Shown: positions 25,514 through 33,400 of the stretch, in pieces
How the letters are laid out: each line of letters begins with the position of its first letter
How positions within the stretch are numbered: position 1 is the stretch's first letter
Assembly: GCA_900549475.1 (NCBI GenBank)
Contig: UROF01000010.1
Location: 1 to 64,000, forward strand
Origin: an uncultured Eubacteriales bacterium
GTDB lineage: Bacteria; Bacillota; Clostridia; Oscillospirales; Oscillospiraceae
Direction of reading: 5' to 3'
Length of the DNA stretch: 64,000 nucleotides
Notes under the pieces: model-generated
The model's database searches: none
The model's input: the letters and a program-made list of their open reading frames with translations, nothing else
What the model was told of the DNA's origin: nothing
Made by a program: the position numbers and the translations under genes

Positions 25514-25946
25514 TCATGCTCGTTCCAATTTCAGATGGATCATCTTTACCATATGAAAATGGTCGGAAACAATCATGCTGATTTTGGTGAAAAACTTCAA
25601 CCCGGATTTGTCGATATTGCGATAATAAGGTTTTTCCGCCAAAACAATCGCATGAGGGCCGATCTGTTCCGCCAGTCGTGCCGCTCTGTCCACTGAAAAG
25701 AACACCTGAGCCTCGCCGTGTCCCATTTCCTTCATATATTTTTTCTGCATCATGGCCAGACCTTTTTGGCTGACGGCATCAAAGACGACCTCGATGTTTC
25801 CGTACTGGCTCAACATCCGCAGCAGGCTGAGAACCTGATCTTCCTGGAAGTAGTGGAAAAGGCCACTGGCGGTGACCAGGAGCGGCGCATCCGGTACGTC
25901 GGTCCGGACCCGCTTGAACCATCCATCGTCAAAGGCGTCACCAGCT
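25514..25946 (-). pseudogene. 5'-truncated SAM-dependent methyltransferase remnant
   Basis: The frame gives about 143 residues (AGDAFDDGWFKRV... to LKLERA) that look like the C-terminal half of a leucine-carboxyl-methyltransferase-like class I enzyme. ASGLFHYFQEDQV matches motif IV-V of that group. There is no start and no SAM motif I; an in-frame stop lies just upstream of about 25946. Internal ATGs could give a 100-residue fragment, but the cofactor site is missing. It lies near a TetR-ABC cluster and next to another relic. Confidence 0.7.
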
Positions 25947-25994
25947 AAAAATTATGAAGTTTTAGCATTCGCTGGAGACAAGTCGTTAAGGGCT

Positions 25995-26114
25995 CTATCT
26001 TCCTGTCTTAATGATGCTCCCATGTGCTCTGGAAATCCACGCCATCATATGGTTTACCAGAACGCCAAAATACTCCCCAATCTACCGGTTGGTATATCCA
26101 TCCATCGGCATCCG
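25995..26114 (-). pseudogene. Relic of a mobile-element sigma factor (region 4)
   Basis: One minus-strand frame encodes MDGYTNR, an in-frame TAG (26082-26084), then IGEYFGVLVNHMMAWISRA and a stop. This aligns with the C-terminus of the sigma factor at 36892-37425 (MDGYTNREIGERFGVPANHVTAW). It is a decayed copy, probably left by an earlier insertion or deletion of a related element. The rest of 25947-26382 shows no gene; a GC-rich inverted repeat is visible around 26279-26313. Confidence 0.7.
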
Positions 26115-26382
26115 GCTGCTCCAGCAGGCCTACACCGAGTACTTCATGGCGGCCAATATGCGCTGAACGCGGACGAAAAACTCAAATGCATTCTCATAAT
26201 CTATTTTAATGACCAAAACCTTGGGACTCACCGGCATCACTTCCACCGCGCCGGACGTGGGGGCGCCATGTAAAGCAGGGGCCCGCAGCAAGCTATGACT
26301 TACTGCAGGCCCTCTTCATACTGCCTCATATATCTCAGTCCCGTGGTCTAAGACCGCTGACCATGTATCTTGCCTGCTGTTG

Positions 26383-26718
26383 TCACGCCTTGACTACCAC
26401 CAGGTACATCTTGAACCGGGTAACGGCCTTGACGGCATGGGGGATGCCGGCGGGCATGATGACGGCCTCGCCCTCACTCAGGGTGTGGGGAACGCCGTCA
26501 ATGGTGATCTGGGCGGTGCCCTCCAAAATGGTGGCCATGGCGTCGCCAGGAGCGGCATGGGTGCTGATGGCCTCCCCGGCGTCAAAGGCGAACAAGGTCA
26601 TGCCCACGCCGGGCTTCTGGGCCATGGTCAGGCTCACCACCTTCCCGTCCTCATACTGGACCTGCTCTTTCAGGGCAAAGGGCTGGGCGTGGGGCAGGTT
26701 TTTGATCAATTCTTCCAT
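26383..26718 (-). CDS. Small cupin-domain protein
   Basis: The 111-residue single cupin barrel has a G(X)5HXH-like first motif reduced to STHAAPGDAMATILEG (~51-66), and a second motif with PAGIPHAVKA (~90-99). The metal-binding set is incomplete. Function unknown: perhaps a small-molecule sensor or isomerase. It lies 24 nt downstream of a paralogous cupin gene in the same orientation, with a GGAGG-like site upstream. Confidence 0.82.
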   Translation of the reverse strand: MEELIKNLPHAQPFALKEQVQYEDGKVVSLTMAQKPGVGMTLFAFDAGEAISTHAAPGDAMATILEGTAQITIDGVPHTLSEGEAVIMPAGIPHAVKAVTRFKMYLVVVKA

Positions 26719-26742
26719 CGTGATTTCCTCCTGTTCATGTTC

Positions 26743-27072
26743 CTACTGCAGGGTGATCTGCAGCAGCTTAAAGGATCCTCCGCCGCCGACGGCGTGGGAC
26801 ACCCCGGCGGGCACCGCCAGGCACTGGCCCGCGGTCAGGGTCCTCTCCCCGCTCTCCATGCGCAGGGGCATGCTCCCCTCCAGCACATAGTAGAGGGTGT
26901 CGCCAAAGTACCGCTCCTCGCTGACGCTCTCCCCGTCGCCAAAGGCCAGCAGGGTCATCTGGCAGTGTTCGCTGCGGGTGAGGGCCATGCTCACCACCCG
27001 GGCCGGGCGAATGTCAATAAGCCCCGCCAAGGCTGCGGGGTCGTCCGTGGGCAGATTGCGGAGAAATTCCAT
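26743..27072 (-). CDS. Small cupin-domain protein, paralogue
   Basis: The 109-residue cupin shares the N-terminal NLP motif, LAFG/LFAF and PAGVSHAVGG with the adjacent cupin, so the two arose by tandem duplication. The usual metal-ligating histidines of motif 1 are replaced. The ATG at 27072 has AAAGGAGG 8 nt upstream; a longer frame from 27132 covers the promoter. Function unknown. Confidence 0.82.
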   Translation of the reverse strand: MEFLRNLPTDDPAALAGLIDIRPARVVSMALTRSEHCQMTLLAFGDGESVSEERYFGDTLYYVLEGSMPLRMESGERTLTAGQCLAVPAGVSHAVGGGGSFKLLQITLQ

Positions 27073-27103
27073 GGGCTTGCCTCCTTTGTAACGTCCTATG
27101 TTC

Positions 27104-27132
27104 AGTATACCCCGGTTTGACGGCCTGTGCAA
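27104..27132 (-). promoter_or_regulatory. Promoter of the cupin pair
   Basis: On the minus strand TTGCAC (27127-27132), 17 bp and TATACT (27104-27109) form a good sigma-A promoter. No GTTAG-N6-CTAAC palindrome is present, so the cupins are probably outside the DtxR-like regulon. Confidence 0.75.
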
Positions 27133-27144
27133 CGGAAACCAGGG

Positions 27145-27831
27145 CTATCCCGTGATTTGCCGAATGATCTCCCGGCGGAGATCCAGCAGTTCCGGTGCGG
27201 ATGCCTCCCGTCCCTCCGCCCCCGGGAGGGTGTACCAGGTTTGAATGGTGGTGGGTCTGGGGGTGAGCACGGCAATACGGGTTGCCACAGTGAGGGCCTC
27301 GTCGATCTCGTGAGTGACAAAGAGCACCCCCGGTTTTTCCCGCCGCCAGATGGCCAGCAGCATCGCCACCATTTCCATGCGGATCCCATAATCCAGTCCC
27401 TGGAACGGCTCGTCCATCAGGAAAAGCTCCCCGCCGAAGTGAAAGGCCCGGGCCAGCGCGCAGCGGCGGGCCATTCCCCCTGAGAGCTGGCCGGGATAAT
27501 ACCGCGCAAAGCCATCCAGTCCCACTGCGGAAATGAGGGCGCGGACCTCCTCCCGGGGCGCGTCCTCACGCACCAGGCGGATGTTCTCCTCCACCGTGCG
27601 CCAGGGGAGCAGCCGGGCGCTCTGGAACATATAGCTCAGCCTGCCCTCCGCGCCCTCCACCGTGCCCTTGTCAGGAGCGGTCAGCCCGGAGATGATATTC
27701 AGCAGGGTGGTCTTGCCGCAGCCGGAAGGGCCGATGAGTGCCACGATCTCCCCCTGAGACAACGTAAGAGACAGGTCGGCAAGGACCGGCAGGCCGTCAA
27801 AGGCCTTGCTGATCCCCGTGAGTTTCAGCAT
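27145..27831 (-). CDS. ABC importer ATPase, NitT/TauT type (importer 2)
   Basis: The 228-residue protein has Walker A GPSGCGKTT (~36-44), Q-loop FQSARLLPW, signature LSGGM (~124), Walker B LFLMDEP (~144) and H-loop VTHE. This is the nitrate/taurine-type importer ATPase. Its ATG at 27831 overlaps the permease stop by 7 nt; longer frames from 28554 are shadows of the permease gene. It is the last gene of importer 2. Confidence 0.9.
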   Translation of the reverse strand: MLKLTGISKAFDGLPVLADLSLTLSQGEIVALIGPSGCGKTTLLNIISGLTAPDKGTVEGAEGRLSYMFQSARLLPWRTVEENIRLVREDAPREEVRALISAVGLDGFARYYPGQLSGGMARRCALARAFHFGGELFLMDEPFQGLDYGIRMEMVAMLLAIWRREKPGVLFVTHEIDEALTVATRIAVLTPRPTTIQTWYTLPGAEGREASAPELLDLRREIIRQITG

Positions 27832-28574
27832 ACCGGTGCCCCCTTCCGACAGCAGATCAGCCGCAGTAGCTTCTGGGTGAGAAAGCACCCCACCACCAGC
27901 AGGAACGCCCAGGCGATGATGGCGTCCGGCTGCACATTGAGCCGGGCGGATGTGATGGCCCCGCCGATGCCGCTGTTGGTGGTGAGCACCTCGCCCATCA
28001 CCGCCAGCTTCCACCCGCCGCCGATGACGATCTCCAGGGCGGAGTTGAAGTAGGGGCGGATGGAGGGGAGCGTCACATGGCGCAGGGTCTTCCACCTGGA
28101 AAAGCGGTACAGGCGCGCCATCTCCAGCAGCTGCCGGTCCACGCCCCGCACCCCGTGGCTCAGGTTGATGACCACCGTGGGAACCGTGGCTGTTGCCACG
28201 ATGAAGATGCAGGGCCGTCCGTTGAAGCCGAACCAGACCAGAGCCAGCACCACCCAGCAGACCGGGGGGACCGACTGGAGCACATGAATCAGCGGCGTCC
28301 CCACATCCTCCAGCTTGGGGTACAGACCGAACAGCAGCCCCAGCACCGCCCCGGCGGCGATCCCGATCCCCAGGCCGGTCACCAGCCGCAGGAGCGTAGT
28401 CCCCACCGTCGGCCAGAAATCCGGCTCCCGGATCAGCTCCGCCAGGGTCGCCGCCACTTGCGGAATGGGCGGCACCACCAGGGGCGGGAAGAAAAGGGCG
28501 GCCAGCTGCCAGAGTCCCAGTAGCAGGCCAACCCCCAGGGCGCGGCGGAGCCAAAGTCCCGCCTTAGCCCTCAT
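27825..28574 (-). CDS. ABC importer permease, NitT/TauT type (importer 2)
   Basis: The 249-residue membrane protein has about six membrane segments. The permease signature around residues 150-185 (EMARLYRFSRWKTLRHVTLPSIRPYF) includes the EAA loop. It overlaps the lipoprotein gene by 11 nt and the ATPase gene by 7 nt. It is similar in length and layout to importer 1. The substrate is not readable. Confidence 0.9.
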   Translation of the reverse strand: MRAKAGLWLRRALGVGLLLGLWQLAALFFPPLVVPPIPQVAATLAELIREPDFWPTVGTTLLRLVTGLGIGIAAGAVLGLLFGLYPKLEDVGTPLIHVLQSVPPVCWVVLALVWFGFNGRPCIFIVATATVPTVVINLSHGVRGVDRQLLEMARLYRFSRWKTLRHVTLPSIRPYFNSALEIVIGGGWKLAVMGEVLTTNSGIGGAITSARLNVQPDAIIAWAFLLVVGCFLTQKLLRLICCRKGAPVC

Positions 28575-29583
28575 AGAACAGCCCGTCGTCTGGCATCGCC
28601 CCGCCGATCATGGAGAGATCAAAGTCATAGAGCAGCTGGTAGAAGGTATCCAGCTCTCCCCTGGCGTCCTGAGCGCTCTTGAAAGTGAGGCCCATGTTAG
28701 GGATGGCTGCCTCCACCACGGCAGCATTCATATCCAGGTACTCCTCCGCCAGGGCAGCCGCCTCGGCGGGGTTGTCCAGTACCCATTGGACGCTCTCGGC
28801 ATAGGCCTCCTGGAACTGTGCCACCAGATCCGGGTTCTCGTCAATAAAGGCCTGCGTGGTACCGAAGCCTGCGTTGAGGATCATGGTGTCGGTGCCGGTG
28901 ACCCGCTGCCACTCCTCCTCAAAGCTCAGGGCCCGGCGGATCTCGCTGTTCTGGTTCATAGCGGAGGTAACTTGAGGCTCGATCAGCGTGGCGTACTCCG
29001 CCTGGCCGGAGGCCAAGAGGCTTGCCACCTCGGCGGTGCTGGCGTAGATCACCTCCACGTCCTCCCCCACCGTCAGGCCGGCCTCGTTCAGGAAGTACTG
29101 CGTTAGGGCGTCCGGAGGCGAGGACTGCAAGGGGATGTATACCGTCTTGCCCGCCAAATCACTCCAGGTGGTAAAGTCCGGATCGGTGGTCAGGAAGTAG
29201 GTGACGCCCCAGGTGTTCACGTTCATCAGCCGTACATCCAGCCCTTTGTTATAGAGCGTGGAGACCACCGTCAGGGGGAATGCGTACATGTCGTGCTCCC
29301 CACCCTGGACCATGGCCAACAACTCCTCCGGGGCATTCCACACGTTCAGGTCGATGGTGACATTCTCCCCCAGCAGCTGGGCGTCCATCATGTGCAGCAC
29401 CGGCAGAGCGGGCGGCGCGGTGGGAACCCCCACCGAGATGGTCACCGGCTCCGTGGCTTGACTGGATCCCTCCGGTGCGGGATCCTGCGTCTCATTTGTA
29501 GTGGTTTCCCCTCCGCCGGAACAGCCGGCCAGTGCGAAAAGCATCATGGCCGAAGCCAGGATGGAAGCAAAGGCTCGTTTCAT
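28564..29583 (-). CDS. ABC importer substrate-binding lipoprotein (importer 2)
   Basis: The 339-residue protein has a signal peptide and lipobox FALAGC (Cys ~22), an acidic Ser/Thr linker and a NitT/TauT/SsuA-like binding fold. The C-terminal MIGGAMPDDGLFY resembles importer 1's lipoprotein. I chose the ATG at 29583 with AGGAGG 7 nt upstream. Expression is probably set by the DtxR-like site G and by a Crp-type site centred near -38. Confidence 0.9.
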   Translation of the reverse strand: MKRAFASILASAMMLFALAGCSGGGETTTNETQDPAPEGSSQATEPVTISVGVPTAPPALPVLHMMDAQLLGENVTIDLNVWNAPEELLAMVQGGEHDMYAFPLTVVSTLYNKGLDVRLMNVNTWGVTYFLTTDPDFTTWSDLAGKTVYIPLQSSPPDALTQYFLNEAGLTVGEDVEVIYASTAEVASLLASGQAEYATLIEPQVTSAMNQNSEIRRALSFEEEWQRVTGTDTMILNAGFGTTQAFIDENPDLVAQFQEAYAESVQWVLDNPAEAAALAEEYLDMNAAVVEAAIPNMGLTFKSAQDARGELDTFYQLLYDFDLSMIGGAMPDDGLFYEG

Positions 29584-29609
29584 GGTATGTCCTCCTATCA
29601 TTTCTTTTA

Positions 29610-29644
29610 GTTAGCATTAACTAACCACTAGAAACGATACTATA
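29610..29644 (-). promoter_or_regulatory. -10 box and DtxR-like operator of importer 2 (site G)
   Basis: TATAGT (29639-29644, minus) is followed downstream by GTTAG-TTAATG-CTAAC on the minus strand (29610-29625). There is no -35 match, as expected where an activator is needed. The GTTGC-N4-GCAAC palindrome is centred about 38 bp upstream of the predicted start. Confidence 0.65.
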
Positions 29645-29651
29645 TAGCACG

Positions 29652-29687
29652 ATGGCCTGTCCGTTGCCATGGCAACGGACAGGCCAT
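29652..29687. terminator. 36-bp perfect palindrome: terminator with an embedded Crp-type site
   Basis: The sequence is self-complementary over 36 bp with no unpaired centre and is followed by TTTT on the plus strand. It lies between the crp-like stop and the importer 2 promoter. Its core GTTGC-CATG-GCAAC (29663-29676) recurs at 30386-30399 upstream of the crp-like gene. It may therefore both punctuate transcription and bind that regulator. Confidence 0.65.
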
Positions 29688-29695
29688 TTTCCTCG

Positions 29696-30373
29696 TTACG
29701 CGGTGAGAAAGTCCTGATCCAAGATCCGGACGGTTTGCCCCTGATAGGTGAGGATTCCATCCTTCTGCATCCGGCCCAGCTCCCGGGAGAGGGCGCTGCG
29801 GTCCACGCACAGGTATTCCGCCAGCTCCCCTCGTCCCATCTCCAGCCGGATCACGCCGTCCGAAGTGGCGGGAAGGCTCTGTAAATAGAGCTTAATACGG
29901 TTACGCAGGCGGTTCTGGGCCAGAATCCGCATTTTCCGGTTGAGAAACAGGGCTTCCCGCCCCATCTCCCGGAGCAGGTTGGCTGTCACCCGGGTCCGGA
30001 AGGGGCATGCGTTCTCCTGTTGGAGCAGGAGAGGGTCGAAGTCCAGGTAGAGGACCTCCCCATCGGTGATGGCGTCGATCTGAATGGGGCTGTCTTCCGC
30101 CATAGAACAGACGAGTGACTCTCCAAATACCATTCCGGCATCCAATCGCTCTATGGTCAGCAGGTTTCCGTCTTCGCTGTATAGGGAGATTCGCAAGGTC
30201 CCCCACATTACCACGCCTGGCCGGCTTTGCCGTTCTCCCATCCGCAGGAGTACCTGGTCTTTTGAAACTGCCCTGGCCTCCCCCTGCAGGCAGGTCAGGA
30301 CGTTGGGATACTTCTCTTTTGGGATCCCTTCAAATAACGGACAGCGGCCCATCGCCGCGAAAACCGACTGCAT
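29696..30373 (-). CDS. Crp/Fnr-family regulator of importer 2
   Basis: The 225-residue protein has the Crp N-terminus (CPLFEGIPKE), an effector-binding barrel (about residues 20-120) and a C-terminal helix-turn-helix (about 170-205; RGELAEYLCVDRSALSREL). Several cysteines are present but no Fnr N-terminal cluster. The ATG at 30373 follows AGGAGG; the longer frame from 30433 overlaps the operator. It lies upstream of importer 2 and probably activates it through the 29663-29676 site. Confidence 0.88.
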   Translation of the reverse strand: MQSVFAAMGRCPLFEGIPKEKYPNVLTCLQGEARAVSKDQVLLRMGERQSRPGVVMWGTLRISLYSEDGNLLTIERLDAGMVFGESLVCSMAEDSPIQIDAITDGEVLYLDFDPLLLQQENACPFRTRVTANLLREMGREALFLNRKMRILAQNRLRNRIKLYLQSLPATSDGVIRLEMGRGELAEYLCVDRSALSRELGRMQKDGILTYQGQTVRILDQDFLTA

Positions 30374-30385
30374 GATCTGCCTCCT

Positions 30386-30399
30386 GTTGCTGTGGCAAC
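30386..30399 (-). promoter_or_regulatory. Crp-type palindrome in the crp-like 5' leader
   Basis: GTTGC-TGTG-GCAAC has perfect 5-bp arms. Together with 29663-29676 it defines a GTTGC-N4-GCAAC motif next to this regulator, which fits autoregulation. Confidence 0.5.
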
Positions 30400-30425
30400 C
30401 GACAAAGTAGAATGGATTTGTTATA

Positions 30426-30474
30426 GTTAGCAATAACTAACCTATATTATACCGCTCTCGCGCTAAACTGTCAA
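30426..30474 (-). promoter_or_regulatory. Promoter and DtxR-like operator of the crp-like gene (site H)
   Basis: On the minus strand TTGACA (30469-30474), exactly 17 bp and TATAAT (30446-30451) form a consensus promoter. GTTAG-TTATTG-CTAAC (30426-30441) follows 4 bp after the -10. The divergent activase gene at 30497 may use an overlapping plus-strand promoter (TTGTTA at 30418, TATATT at 30443), whose spacer the operator would occupy. Confidence 0.8.
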
Positions 30475-30496
30475 GGAGCGGGAATGGAGGATCTCT

Positions 30497-33400
30497 ATGA
30501 ACGGAATCGGTCTGGACTGCGGGAACACCACCGTCAAACTGGTACTTCTCTCCCCGACGGGAGAACTGCTTTGGTCCAAAATCGCCGCCCACCGGGGCAG
30601 CGCGATCCCGGCGGCCCGCCGGCTGCTGGGGGAGCTTCTCCAGTGGGACAGCGGGGTCTGCGGTTGTCCGGTGGTCCTTACCGGCAGCGCCGGGGAGCGG
30701 CTGCTGGAAATCTGTCCCGGTCTCTCCAATCTGGGGGATATCCCCGCCATCCACCGGGGGGTGATCCTGCTGGCGCCGGAAGCCCGGTCCGTCATTGAGA
30801 TTGGCAGCCAGAGCGCCCGTTTCCTCACCGGTTTTGGGTCGGAACTTCCCCCGCAGTTTGCGGTCAACGAGCACTGCGCGGGCGGGACTGGCTCCTTCTT
30901 TGAGGATCAGATGTCCCGGCTGGGACTCCGCATCGAGGACTACTCCAATCTCGTGGCCCAGGCCGAGTCCATCCCCCGCCTGTCTGGCAGGTGCGCAGTC
31001 TTTGCCAAGACCGACATCATCCACCGTCAGCAGGAGGGCATTCCCACGCCCGACATCCTGCTGGGCCTCTGTTACGCCATGGTGCGTAACTACAAGGCGG
31101 TCATCGTCCGGAGCCTCCCGGTGGAGAGGCCGGTAGCCCTGTGCGGCGGCGTGGCCCAGAACGCCGGCGTGGTCCAGGCTGTCAAAGCAGTATTCGGCCT
31201 GGAGGAGGAAGATCTGATTATTCCGGATCCGTTCCTCCATGCTGCCGCTGTGGGAGCCGCCCTGGCCGCTCAAGAGGCAGAGACCTGCTCCATGGGGGAA
31301 CTGCTGGCCAGCCTGTGCGGGCAACCGGCTGCAGCGGGTCGGCTGGTGCGGCGTTCCCCCCTATCCCAGCCCGCCGGCGCTTCTCTGACAGACCCCGCCT
31401 CCTCTGGCGTGATCCCGCTGGAGGGCTGCGCCCTGGGTATCGACGTAGGATCCACCAGCACCGACCTGGTGCTCATGGATCCCGACGGCGGCCTGATCGT
31501 CTTTCAGTATCTCCGCACCGCCGGGGACCCGGAGGGGGCGGTGCGCCGGGGACTGGAGCATCTCCGGGAGCGGTTTGGAGAACTTCCTCTTCTGGCGGTG
31601 GGCGTCACCGGCTCCGGCCGGGAGCGGATCGGCCGGCTGATTGGCGCGGATGCGGTGCGGGACGAGATCACCGCCCAGGCCCGGGCCGCCGTCCACTGGG
31701 TACCGGACGCAGATACGGTGTTTGAGATCGGCGGGCAGGACTCCAAGTACATCTCTCTGCAGGGCGGTCAGGTGGCGGATTTCCAGATGAATAAGATCTG
31801 CGCCGCCGGCACCGGCTCTTTTGTGGAGGAACAGGCCGCCCGCATGGGTATCCCGCTTGAGGAGTTCGGCCCTCTGGCCCTCACCGCCCAGGCGCCAGTG
31901 GAACTGGGCGAGCGGTGTACCGTATTCATCGAGACAGCCATCCAGTCAGCCCTGGCCCAGGGAGCCTCCCAGGCAGAAGTGGCCGCCGGACTGTGTCAGT
32001 CTATCGTCCGCAACTACCTGCACAAGGTGGTGGGCAGCAAGCTGGTGGGGCGGCGGATCGTCCTCCAGGGCGGCGTGGCCTACAACCCTGGGATCGTGGC
32101 CGCCTTTCGCCAGGAATTTGGGGACCGGCTCACCGTCTCCCCCTGTTTTTCCATCAGCGGGGCTTTCGGCGTCGCCCTGCTGGCCCTGGAGACAGCGGAG
32201 GGTCCATCCCGTTTCCACGGCTTCACCGGCCAGGGAGAGGAATCCCCCGCCCTTTCTCCAGAGGTCCAGCGCAACATCGCCTTCTACCAGCGGGGGCCGC
32301 AGCTGCTTCTGGAGGGGTACGATCCCGCGCCGGTCCCCAGGCGCAAGACGGTGGGGGTACCATTTGCCCTGATGATCCACAAGTTCTTCCCCATGGCCAA
32401 CGCCTTCTTCCGGCATTTGGGGTACAACGTGCTCCTCTCCCCACCCACCAATGAGGAGATCATCCGTCTCTCCCAGCAGACCGCCCAGGCGGAGACCTGC
32501 TACCCAGTGAAACTGATCCACGGCCACATGGCCTGGCTGGCGGAGCAGGGGGTGGACTACATCTTCCTCCCCTCCATCCACACCATGAAGCATGAGACCT
32601 CACGAGTGGAGCACAGCTACGGCTGCGTATATATGCAGACCGCACCCCGGCTGGCCGCCCGGGCGCTCCGGCTGGAGGAGCGGGGCATTACCCTGCTCAA
32701 TCCGGTATTTGACCTGGATTTTGGCCAGGAGGCCATGGCATCCGCCATGCTGGGCCTTGGGAAACAACTGGGCATTCCCAAGGTGCGCTGCCTTCCCGCC
32801 CTGATGTCCGGCGCCCAAGCTGTACGGCGGCACACCGCCGCAGTGGAGAAACAGGGGCGGGACTTGCTGGCCTCCCTGGGGCCGGAGGACAAGGTGCTGG
32901 TGCTCATCACCCGGAACTACGGCCTCTCGGACCCGGTTCTGAATATGGGCATCCCCCGGCTGCTGCTGGAGCGGGGGTACAAGGTCCTCACCCTGTCCCA
33001 TCTGCCCGCCCACGACCTGGACCTGTCGGCGGATCACCCCAATCTGTACTGGCCCTTCGGCCAGCACATCCTGTCCGGGGCCAAACTGGTGGCCCATCAC
33101 CCAAACCTGTACGCTGTGTATCTCACCAACCACGGCTGCGGGCCGGACACCACACTCTCCTACCTGTTCCGGCAGGAGATGGGAGAAAAGCCCTATCTGC
33201 ACATCGAGGTGGACGAGCATTTCTCGCCGGTGGGGGTCATCACCCGGATCGAAGCATTTCTCCAGAGCCTGGAGAGCCGGCCGGTTCGACCGCTGCCCGA
33301 AGGGTTCCGGCTCACGGCCGTCCCGTCCCATCCCACTGCCGTGGTTGCCGCGCCGGACAGGACCCGCGGCCCCCTGTATGTGCCGGACCTTCCGCCATTC

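Noticed and set aside
27145..28554. 469-residue permease-ATPase fusion
   Set aside because: The first ~240 codons are an out-of-frame shadow of the permease gene; the ATPase starts at 27831.
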